DNA of 5,177 nucleotides, from contig JAIJJM010000195.1 in NCBI GenBank assembly GCA_022728415.1, forward strand, positions 1-5,177, read 5' to 3'. A program made the position numbers and the translations under genes. Below, piece by piece: positions 1 to 5,079 of this stretch (position 1 is its first letter; each line of letters begins with the position of its first letter). Under the pieces are notes generated by a model that was given only the letters and a program-made list of their open reading frames with translations, was not told where the DNA came from and did no database searches. This DNA is from Collinsella sp. GTDB lineage: Bacteria; Actinomycetota; Coriobacteriia; Coriobacteriales; Coriobacteriaceae.

Positions 1-2
1 CC

Positions 3-823
3 AGAACACGTCCCGTCAGCCGCATGCGGGCGAGGCATGAGGCGCTGGCCCGCGACATCCTCCGGATCCACTCGGATTTCTTCATGGCCGTGTACGGGTA
101 CAGGAAGACGCGCGCGCAGCTGGTCGCCCAGGGCCGGGATCCCACGGAGGTCGGCCGCGACCAGGTGATGAACATCATGCGCGGGCTCGGCATCCGGGGC
201 GTGCGCCGCGGCAAAACCCCGGTGACGACGAAACCCGCCAAGGGCGCGGGCGGCAGGCCGGATCTGGTGGACAGGGGGTTCGAGGCTTGTGCGCCGAACC
301 GGCTGCACGTGGCCGGCATCACCTACGTGCGCATGGCGAACGGCTCGTTCGGCTGCACGGCGTTCGCCGCCGGCGTGTCCGCCCGTCGGATCGTGGGCTG
401 GGCGTGCGCCATGACCATGAACACGTAGGAGCCGTCGTTGCAGGCGTTGGGGCAGGCGATCTCATGGGCCGCGTCCCGCGGCGGCACGGATGGTCTTATC
501 CGCCACGGCGACCATGGCACGCAGTACACCGGCACGGTGTACGCCACCGGGGTTATGGAATATGGGATGCTGCCGTCGACCGGCACCGTCGGCGACTCGT
601 ACGGCAACGCCATGGCCGAAAGCGCCGACGGCGCGTACAAGACCGAGCTGGTATGGCGGCGCAGACCCTTCGCGGATCTGAAGGACCTGGAATTGGCGAC
701 GTTCCGGTGGGTCTCGTGGTGGAACTCGAAGCGCCTGCACCAGTCCCTGGGCTACAGGACACCCGAAGCGGTGTGGAAACCGAGTATTATCAACATCAAG
801 CGGCACAAGCCGCCTCACTATAA
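3..823 (+). pseudogene. IS3-family transposase OrfB, inactivated
   Basis: In IS elements this protein cuts and joins DNA with a DDE-type integrase (rve) fold. Visible in order are the HTH_21-like stretch around AVYGYRKTRAQL (about 84-119), the start of the catalytic core at LHVAGITYVRM, ARRIVGW, the second catalytic Asp region HGDHGTQY (about 501-524), DSYGNAMAES with the catalytic Glu, YKTELVWRRR, and the C-terminal WWNSKRLHQSLGYRTPEAV. Three lesions are seen. The first catalytic Asp expected in ADITYV is Gly (GGC at 315-317). An in-frame TAG at 426-428 splits the reading frame, which otherwise continues in the same frame. An extra TG at about 771-775 throws off the last codons, which read on as ETEYYQHQAAQAASL and stop at 821-823. 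The 5' end lies outside the window. The family is clear; I cannot name the particular IS. Confidence 0.88.
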
Positions 824-845
824 GGGCGGAACAAAAATCAGGCCA
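824..845 (+). repeat. Probable right terminal inverted repeat of the IS
   Basis: The bases directly after the transposase stop, read from the outside inward on the minus strand, begin TGGCCTGATTTTTGTTCC. This starts with TG as IS3-family ends do and is followed by an abrupt change to methyltransferase sequence. The matching left repeat is not in the window, so this is an inference from position and the terminal dinucleotide. Confidence 0.45.
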
Positions 846-1397
846 CTTCACATTGAACGCCTTGAGGGTAATGGGGACTTCCGCTCACCCGAGTGCGTGG
901 AGTTGCTGGACGAAGCGGACATCGTGGTCACTAACCCACCGTTTAGCCTCTTCCGTGAGTACATTGCTCAACTCATGGAGCATGATAAGAAGTTCGTCGT
1001 CATCGGCAATCAGAACGCTGTCACCTATAAGGAAGTGTTCCCACTCATCAAAGAGAACCGAATCTGGCTTGGCTGCTACTCGGGGAACATGGAGTTTCGG
1101 GTGCCGGGCGATTATGAGGCTCACAGCGAGAATGACAAGCGATTCTGGACGGACGAATCGGGGCAGAACTGGCGAAGCATCGGCACTGCCTCGTGGTTCA
1201 CGAATCTGGACATCAGAAAACGTCACGACGAACTTATCCTCGTGAAACGCTATAAGCCCGAGGATTACCCCAAGTACGACAATTACGACGCAATCAACGT
1301 GAACAAGGTAGCCGACATCCCATGCGATTATGCGGGGGCTAGGGGTGTTCCGATTACATTCCTCTACAAGTACAACCCCGACCAGTTCGAGATACTC
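846..1397 (+). pseudogene. EcoRI-family adenine-specific DNA methyltransferase, internal/C-terminal fragment
   Basis: About 184 residues resemble the C-terminal half of EcoRI-type N6-adenine methyltransferases, which protect a restriction site by methylating adenine from S-adenosylmethionine. The best marks are EGNGDFRSPECVELL, the catalytic NPPF motif (motif IV, 933-944) in DIVVTNPPFSLFREYI, NAVTYKEVFPLIKENRIWLG, SWFTNLDIRKRH, YPKYDNYDAINVNK and GVPITFLYKYNPDQFEIL. The N-terminal part with the SAM-binding motif is absent, replaced by the IS end. After FEIL (1386-1397) the homology stops: the frame runs on to a TGA at 1488-1490 as unrelated sequence antisense to the neighbouring antitoxin gene. 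No stop or shift lies inside the fragment, so truncation looks recent. No restriction endonuclease is visible. It should be inactive because it cannot bind cofactor. Confidence 0.85.
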
Positions 1398-1803
1398 TCA
1401 CTTCCGCTATGGCTTGCGCGGCTTCTTTGGGACTGGGCTCGGGAAGGTCGTAGAGGGCGGAATCATCCCCGACCGCTATCATTTGCCTGATGGAGGAATC
1501 ACGGCGGCTGCGGGAAGCCCGTTCGTATTCCAGCAAGTCTGTCAGGCGGATTCTGCGATGACGTGATGGGCGGGAAAAAGGAATGAGTCCTTTATCTAAC
1601 ATTCTGACTAACGTCTGTCGCGATACTCCCAGTGTGCGCGCGGCTTGTTCCGTCGTGAGTTCTTGTTCCGTGGCGCTGATCGTCACGCTCTTCCCCTCGG
1701 AGAGCAGTATGGCCGTCTGTTGAACCGCATCGCGAAGTTGCTTCGGCAGCGCCAATGAGTAGCATTCTTCCAGCTTGGCTTGATACATTGCGTACGTGAC
1801 CAT
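1354..1803 (-). CDS. Excisionase-like HTH antitoxin, orphan, altered C-terminus
   Basis: A 149-aa protein of the excisionase/MerR-like HTH family (HTH_17 type). The N-terminal part, YQAKLEECYSLALPKQLRDAV, is followed by a DNA-binding domain at about residues 50-95 with TTEQAARTLGVSRQTLVRML as the helix-turn-helix and HRRIRLTDLLEY as the wing. Proteins of this layout commonly serve as antitoxins and autorepressors next to a PIN-domain toxin, whose gene would follow on the minus strand; here methyltransferase sequence occupies that place. The last 14 or so codons (1354-1396) are antisense to the methyltransferase fragment, so the original C-terminus is probably replaced. The ATG at 1803 is chosen because the family-like N-terminus begins near it; an ATG at 1788 is an alternative. 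Neither has a good ribosome binding site. It may still bind DNA, but as part of a module it is probably a remnant. Confidence 0.7.
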   Translation of the reverse strand: MVTYAMYQAKLEECYSLALPKQLRDAVQQTAILLSEGKSVTISATEQELTTEQAARTLGVSRQTLVRMLDKGLIPFSRPSRHRRIRLTDLLEYERASRSRRDSSIRQMIAVGDDSALYDLPEPSPKEAAQAIAEVRVSRTGRGCTCRGM

Positions 1804-1836
1804 AAGGCCACAGCGGCCAAATGAATCGGGAACATC

Positions 1837-2091
1837 ATGAGTGATTACAACGAACACATACCGGACGGCACCGGCGACAACGGCGACGCCGACGAGCTGG
1901 TGTGCCAATCCGAGGGCTGCGGCAAGGCCGCGCATTGCCCACTGAAACGACTCGGCAAGGGCGACACCGCGGTCAACATCATCGGTGTGGCCGTCTCGGC
2001 CGTCATCGTCGCGGCGAGCATCTACGCGCAATACGCGCTGACCAAATGGGCCGTCAAATCCGCGCTCAAGGAAACACGACCGCACGATTGA
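1837..2091 (+). CDS. Small single-span membrane protein, hypothetical
   Basis: 84 aa; family not recognised. The first 20 residues are acidic and Gly/Asp rich (IPDGTGDNGDADE). A short segment with three cysteines follows (C23, C29, C34, in VCQSEGCGKAAHC), spaced CX5CX4C, which could be a small metal or disulfide site. Residues about 44-66 (TAVNIIGVAVSAVIVAASIYAQ) form one likely membrane helix, followed by a basic tail (KWAVKSALKE). High GC at third codon positions supports real coding. The ATG at 1837 has only a weak GGGAA upstream. It is divergent from the orphan antitoxin, with 33 bases between the two starts, and convergent with the nicotinamidase gene. Function unknown. Confidence 0.7.
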   Translation: MSDYNEHIPDGTGDNGDADELVCQSEGCGKAAHCPLKRLGKGDTAVNIIGVAVSAVIVAASIYAQYALTKWAVKSALKETRPHD

Positions 2092-2133
2092 TCCGGTGAT
2101 ACCATTACACCGACTTGCCTTTGACATGCGCCC

Positions 2134-2174
2134 CGTCGTGTGGCCTCCCGGTATGAAAGGGAGGCCACACGACG
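2134..2174. terminator. Bidirectional hairpin terminator between convergent genes
   Basis: A perfect 16-bp inverted repeat (2134-2149 with 2159-2174, starting CGTCGTGTGGCC) closes a 9-base loop. It lies between the ends of the 84-aa gene (plus) and the nicotinamidase gene (minus), where a shared terminator is expected. There is no T-tract on either side, so it would not be a textbook intrinsic terminator, but the stem is long and GC rich. Confidence 0.75.
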
Positions 2175-2179
2175 AAAGC

Positions 2180-2794
2180 TCAGCGAGCCTCCGCCAATAT
2201 GATGCCGGCATCGGCCATCTGTTTGCGGGCCGCGACACCCAACTCCTCGCTGACCGGAACGGTCAGATCCTCGAACACGGTGACATCGAAGCCGAGACGT
2301 TTCGCGTCAAGCGCGGTGTCCTTGACGCAATGCGATTCGGCGATGCCCACCACATCCACCTGCGTGACGCCTGCGGCCTTCAGCGCATTGGCCAGCGTCT
2401 TGCCGGCGGACTGTTCGGCCGTGACCTCCTCGCGCGTCTGGATACGGTCGGTATTGTCTTCGATGCCTTCAAAACCGGAGTATGCCGCCGAATACTGGCC
2501 CTTCTTGAAATGATGAGCGATGCCCAGAGCCGCGATGGCCGGATGAAGCTCGGCGTTCGGTGTGCCCGCCGCGCCATGCTTGGGCCACGTATCCACGAAA
2601 TCCGGATTGCCCGACCAGTGTGCGCCCGGCTCGATATGCCAATCCTGCGTGGTGGCGATATACGCATACTCTCCGCGATGCGCGTTCACATAGTCGGCGA
2701 TCCTCCCGGCGACCGCGTTGCCGCCTTCGACCCCCAGCTCGCCGCCTTCGCAGAATGTCGGCTGCACATCCACCACAATCAGCGCCTTGGCCAT
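2180..2794 (-). CDS. pncA: Nicotinamidase (isochorismatase-like hydrolase)
   Basis: 204 aa, cytoplasmic. The enzyme converts nicotinamide to nicotinate and ammonia, feeding the Preiss-Handler route of NAD salvage. The whole catalytic layout is visible: D9 in LIVVDVQPTF, K99 in KKGQYSAAYSGFEG, and the nucleophile C156 in VVGIAESHCVKDTALDA. The metal ligands D51 and H53 (TTQDWH), H59 (GAHW) and H73 (WPKHGAAGT) keep the spacing known from mycobacterial PncA (D49, H51, H57, H71). The KG...YSGFEG pattern favours nicotinamidase over other isochorismatase-fold hydrolases. One variation is HG where many members have HC after WPx. Length is usual for the family. The start at 2794 is fixed by GGGAG six bases upstream. 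It appears monocistronic, with a terminator stem just past its stop. Confidence 0.92.
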   Translation of the reverse strand: MAKALIVVDVQPTFCEGGELGVEGGNAVAGRIADYVNAHRGEYAYIATTQDWHIEPGAHWSGNPDFVDTWPKHGAAGTPNAELHPAIAALGIAHHFKKGQYSAAYSGFEGIEDNTDRIQTREEVTAEQSAGKTLANALKAAGVTQVDVVGIAESHCVKDTALDAKRLGFDVTVFEDLTVPVSEELGVAARKQMADAGIILAEAR

Positions 2795-2800
2795 GTCATG

Positions 2801-2840
2801 CTCCCATCATCGTTCGATTCGACTGACGTTTCCCATCATA
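2801..2840 (-). promoter_or_regulatory. Ribosome binding site and candidate -10 box of the nicotinamidase gene
   Basis: On the minus strand, GGGAG (2801-2805) lies six bases before the ATG and confirms the start. Further up, TATGAT (2835-2840) is a good -10 match that would put the transcript start about 34 bases before the ATG. No convincing -35 hexamer is seen at 16-18 bases from it, so the promoter part is tentative. Confidence 0.45.
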
Positions 2841-2901
2841 AGCGACCGATGCCAACCGCATAAGCCCCTATAAAAGGCGCGCCCGACAGCCGGATCGGGA
2901 C

Positions 2902-3183
2902 TCACCGGGACAGCTCATTGTCATCGTATCGGGGCACGGCGGTTCTGGTTTCCGCCTCCGCCTTCGCCTTGCTCTTGGCGTACATCAGCTGACATGCCCA
3001 GACGACGGCGAGCACAACGGAAAATGCGAGTCCCGATACCACGTCACCGTATTTGACAGCGGTGAATATCGGCATGGCGACGGCCGCGACGATGCAGAAG
3101 GGCAACGCGATCCATGTCCTGCGCAGTTTGGCCCGGTAACTCGAATCCCAATAGCCGAACGGACGGCTGTCCCTGTTTTCCAT
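2902..3183 (-). CDS. Small two-span membrane protein, hypothetical
   Basis: 93 aa; family not recognised. A short polar, basic N-terminus (MENRDSRPFGYWDSSYRAKLRR) leads into two hydrophobic helices at about residues 24-43 (WIALPFCIVAAVAMPIFTAV) and 48-69 (VVSGLAFSVVLAVVWACQLMYA). A Lys/Ala/Glu-rich tail follows (KSKAKAEAETR). Basic residues flank both outer ends, which suggests both termini face the cytoplasm. The open frame extends 20 codons further upstream, but the ATG at 3183 is preferred because GGAGG (3191-3195) sits seven bases before it. It lies upstream of the nicotinamidase gene on the same strand with a gap of about 107 bases, so joint transcription is possible but not shown. Function unknown. 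Confidence 0.75.
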   Translation of the reverse strand: MENRDSRPFGYWDSSYRAKLRRTWIALPFCIVAAVAMPIFTAVKYGDVVSGLAFSVVLAVVWACQLMYAKSKAKAEAETRTAVPRYDDNELSR

Positions 3184-3190
3184 AAGCGTT

Positions 3191-3195
3191 CCTCC
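3191..3195 (-). promoter_or_regulatory. Ribosome binding site deciding the start of the 93-aa membrane protein
   Basis: GGAGG on the minus strand, seven bases before the ATG at 3181-3183. It rules out the longer open frame that begins at 3243. Confidence 0.8.
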
Positions 3196-3273
3196 GGTCA
3201 TCACGAATCTGCGATTGCGTCGATGCCTACGATGATACGGCACCCGGCGAATCGTTATCTTTCTACCGTCGCT

Positions 3274-3285
3274 GCCGAAGTCGGC
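3274..3285. terminator. Weak hairpin after the Panacea pseudogene
   Basis: GCCGA (3274-3278) pairs with TCGGC (3281-3285), about 15 bases past the Panacea stop. The stem is short, the loop tight, and there is no T-tract. It may be a terminator remnant or chance. Confidence 0.2.
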
Positions 3286-3299
3286 TGATCATTCCATCG

Positions 3300-3745
3300 C
3301 TAAGCTGTAATGATGGGATTCAATCGGTAATAGGCCGATATGGAATCTTTGCTGATGATTGCATTGCACGGGGCAGTATTGGGCATACCATTTCGAGCGT
3401 TGAGCCACGGTGATTCACTGTGGGTACGCGCACTAAGCCGGTTCCCGGTTTGCCCTCCCGGAGCCGTACATACATCATTGATGATGCTCCGCTCTGCGTC
3501 ATCCAACGCATTCTCTTTTGTCGGAAGGTCGCCGTCTCGAATGATGAATTTTCCCCGATGCTGAGCATACAATTCCCGGCAAACTGGACCGCCACGCCGA
3601 GCTTCGAAGTCCTCGTCGAAAAGAGGAACGTCATAACATGACAATGATTGTGCCTGAGCGTAGAATGCATTTTTTGCGATCTCATTGTGGTCATTGCGCC
3701 ATACCCGCGAAGTATGTATGCTGCCGCATCAATAACACCGGCCAT
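3300..3745 (-). pseudogene. Panacea-domain (DUF4065/SocA-like) antitoxin, one frameshift
   Basis: Panacea proteins are antitoxins that neutralise a range of toxins, including toxic small alarmone synthetases. The first frame gives MAGVIDAAAYILRGYGAMTT and then MRSQK (3745 to about 3671), matching the family opening. The second frame continues AFYAQAQSLSCYDVPLFDED (from about 3668), then GGPVCRELYAQHRGKFI and the diagnostic THSESPWLNARNGMP, and ends with CNAIISKDSISAYYRLN before the stop at 3300-3302. One base is missing at the switch, at or beside a run of six A (T on the plus strand, 3670-3675). Adding one base there restores a protein of about 148 residues, normal for the family. The start is supported by AAGGAGG six bases upstream (3752-3758). 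It lies head to head with the RelA/SpoT remnant. Recognition is from family motifs read by eye; the single lesion could also be a sequencing error. Confidence 0.85.
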
Positions 3746-3751
3746 GTCAAT

Positions 3752-3794
3752 CCTCCTTTCCAGACGATATATTGTGAAGCATGACTTCAGACAA
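3752..3794 (-). promoter_or_regulatory. Promoter and ribosome binding site of the Panacea gene
   Basis: On the minus strand, a -35 candidate TTGTCT (3789-3794), a 17-base spacer and a -10 candidate TATATC (3766-3771) are followed by AAGGAGG (3752-3758), six bases before the ATG. The spacing is right for a sigma-70 type promoter with a very short leader. The -35 lies inside the start of the divergent RelA/SpoT reading frame. Confidence 0.5.
3768..3773 (+). promoter_or_regulatory. Possible -10 box for the RelA/SpoT gene
   Basis: TATATT on the plus strand matches the -10 consensus at five of six bases and overlaps the -10 of the divergent Panacea promoter. It would place the transcript start almost at the ATG at 3781, implying a leaderless message. 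No Shine-Dalgarno sequence or good -35 is present. Confidence 0.25.
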
Positions 3795-4653
3795 CGACAT
3801 GCCTGTGATTAGCCGAAACCGTGCCAATGCGGCAGAAGAATTCTTCGCGGCGGCTTGCATCAGGCTGATCGAAGCGCGCGTGAGCATGCCGTAATGGTAG
3901 CTCGGCAATGGCGTGCGCAACATGTTGGACCGACAGAACAATGTTTTTCCCGGGTGTTGGAATGTTCAAGTCATATGCCTCTGTCAGGTCGCGACCTATC
4001 GACTGAAACGTATGGTTTCCATCGTGAGGAAACTTCAACGTCCCAATACTCATTTCAAGCTCGGTGAATTGGATGATATAGGTGGATGCCGGCTGATTGT
4101 CGAAACTAATGGACAAGTTAGACAGTCGGCTGAGTGGCTGGCTTCAACGCTGTCTCTGAAGAATGGCTTAGGTGACAAAGACTACATCGCGAATCCACAA
4201 CACAGCGGTTACCGCTCCAGACATCTGCTGTGCAATGTCAGCTCTGACTCGGGTTCGTATCACGTGGAGATACAGATCCGAACGAGATTGCAACATTGCT
4301 GGTCAACAGCGGTGGAAGCGGCAGGAGAAATCTACGGGACGGAGTACAAGAGTCCAGTGGTCGGTTCCAATGCCTCGGGAATGATGAGGAACGGCTTCGT
4401 TTTTCAAGACTGTATCTAGCCTATTTGCTCTGGAAGAGCATTCTCCCCAGGTCCCAGGATTTGAGGGAGATGAAACACTGTTTAGCAGCCAGTTGCAAGC
4501 TTTTCCATGCATGCCCAGTCTACTGCTTGATTGAGAGCGGCCGTCGACAGTGTCTTGATTACGGAAGCTCCAAGAAATACATGCGAATATTCCTTATGAA
4601 GCTTTCGAGAGAGAACCAGTATCTTGATATTGATTCTTCCCCTGTAGAACGAT
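3781..4653 (+). pseudogene. RelA/SpoT-domain alarmone synthetase (toxSAS-like), multiple frameshifts
   Basis: RelA/SpoT synthetase domains transfer pyrophosphate from ATP to GDP/GTP, or in toxic forms make other alarmones or modify tRNA. Pieces in order: an N-terminal part (3781 to about 3855, ISRNRANAAEEFFAAA), a second frame with AREHAVMVARQWRAQHVGP (about 3858-3986), then the core in the first frame again: YRLKRMVSIVRKL, the metal-binding Asp region DDIGGCR (4072-4092), the G-loop SGYRSRHLL (about 4204-4230), and the catalytic EIQIRTRLQHCWSTAVEAAG (from 4267). Later pieces are GNDEERLRF (from 4377), SLFALEEHSPQVPGFEGDE (from 4418) and, in another frame, FLMKLSRENQYLDID. At least four frame changes are needed, with one-base indels near 3856, 3987 and 4375 and another near 4416, and stops in each frame. 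It has no HD hydrolase or TGS domain, so it is a small single-domain type. The core motifs are intact but the gene is dead. The start is uncertain. Confidence 0.85.
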
Positions 4654-4743
4654 TTGCAGCTGCTCGCCATGGATATGGCCGAGATCAAGGGGTATGACGT
4701 GGACAAGCCGCGCAATCTCGCCAAATCCGTCACGGTTGAGTGA
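4654..4743 (+). pseudogene. glmS: 3' end of glmS (glutamine-fructose-6-phosphate aminotransferase)
   Basis: GlmS makes glucosamine-6-phosphate for cell-wall precursors. Only its last 29 codons and stop are here: [13 protein letters not shown] followed by [16 protein letters not shown] and TGA at 4741-4743. The ending [15 protein letters not shown] is the strongly conserved GlmS C-terminus, which forms part of the active site. Upstream in this frame there is a stop (4645-4647) and RelA/SpoT remnant sequence, so the catalytic domains are absent. The fragment has no start of its own. It is either the displaced end of a glmS gene cut by an insertion, or a duplicated end left at the edge of an element. 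GlmS is normally important for growth, so an intact copy probably exists elsewhere, perhaps at the other end of the element. That is inference. Confidence 0.88.
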
Positions 4744-4764
4744 CGCGATGGCGAAGGACGAGAG

Positions 4765-4980
4765 ATGACGAACAACAAAGACAAGTGGCTGCGCGCATTG
4801 CAGGCCAAAGGGATCCGCACGCCGCAGGATGAGGTCGGGCGGGCCGGCAGGCACCGTCATGACGCCCCGGAGGCAAACCCGCCGAAAGATCGGGCCGGTT
4901 TTCGCCCGGTGAGGGGAAGATCCGCCAAACCGTTCAAGGCGACCGGTCACAAGGGCGGAATCAGCCGGCAGGGTGCATGA
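4765..4980 (+). CDS. Small basic hypothetical protein behind glmS
   Basis: 71 aa, not recognised. It is hydrophilic and rich in Arg, Lys, Gly and Pro, with no membrane segment and no known motif. It opens MTNNKDKWLRALQAKGIRTP and ends GHKGGISRQGA; most of it looks disordered. The start is supported by AAGGA (4754-4758), six bases before the ATG. It begins 21 bases after the glmS stop, so it was probably co-transcribed with glmS before glmS was truncated. What promoter would drive it now is unclear. A 14-bp hairpin stands about 40 bases past its stop. Longer open frames on the opposite strand here lack a ribosome binding site and look like shadows. That it is a real gene is likely but not certain. 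Confidence 0.55.
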   Translation: MTNNKDKWLRALQAKGIRTPQDEVGRAGRHRHDAPEANPPKDRAGFRPVRGRSAKPFKATGHKGGISRQGA

Positions 4981-5021
4981 CGCGGAATGTTTCGGCGAGG
5001 TCGTGATTTGATCGCCAATGA

Positions 5022-5079
5022 CCACCTCCAGTCGCGAAGCGACTGGAGGTGGCAGATGCTCTGCAGCTTAGTTTTTTTT
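5022..5079. terminator. Terminator region between convergent genes
   Basis: A perfect 14-bp stem (5022-5035 with 5039-5052) closes a GAA triloop within GCGAAGC, an unusually stable small-hairpin motif in DNA. A second small hairpin, GCAGA/TCTGC (5052-5064), is followed after seven bases by a run of eight T (5072-5079). On the plus strand this ends the 71-aa gene. On the minus strand the long stem lies about 25 bases past the permease stop and could end that gene too, without a T-tract. Confidence 0.75.

Larger units (their letters stand above)
1..845 (+). mobile_element. IS3-family insertion sequence, right part (left end outside window)
   Basis: The stretch holds most of an IS3-type OrfB transposase. 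The transposase stop lies at 821-823 once a 2-base insertion is removed. The bases after it end in CA at 844-845, as IS3-family elements do (5'-TG...CA-3'). Immediately afterwards the sequence changes to methyltransferase coding sequence. The left end and any OrfA lie before the window. The element is inferred to have inserted into, or recombined with, the methyltransferase gene. The right boundary is inferred from the change of homology and the CA end, not from a matched left repeat. Confidence 0.75.

Noticed and set aside
1806..1818. GGCC-N5-GGCC between the divergent antitoxin and membrane-protein starts, as a possible operator
   Set aside because: Arms are only four bases and GGCC is itself a palindrome that is common in GC-rich DNA; no second copy is nearby.
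1804..2238. Upstream extension of the antitoxin open frame to 294 residues
   Set aside because: The extra part is antisense to the 84-aa gene and shows no family resemblance; the family-like N-terminus begins near 1803.
2096..2863. A 255-codon open frame on the plus strand opposite the nicotinamidase
   Set aside because: The minus strand encodes a complete nicotinamidase with all active-site residues; the plus frame is its shadow.
2882..2899. Small CCCGA/TCGGG inverted repeat after the 93-aa gene
   Set aside because: Five base pairs with an eight-base loop and no T-tract; too weak to call a terminator.
3663..3680. Programmed -1 ribosomal frameshift in the Panacea gene
   Set aside because: The A run does not form the usual X XXY YYZ heptamer in the zero frame and the nearby toxin gene is also wrecked; a plain deletion is simpler.
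3787..4116. A 109-codon minus-strand frame opposite the RelA/SpoT remnant
   Set aside because: It is antisense to recognisable RelA/SpoT segments and has no family match that I can see.
4654..4743. The glmS tail as a standard Tn7 attachment site with the element next to it
   Set aside because: Tn7-type insertion leaves glmS whole and lies past its stop; here the break is inside the gene, and no Tn7 end repeats or tns genes are visible.
4594..5025. A 143-codon minus-strand open frame across the glmS tail and the 71-aa gene
   Set aside because: It runs antisense to the conserved glmS end, has no recognisable motif and no ribosome binding site.
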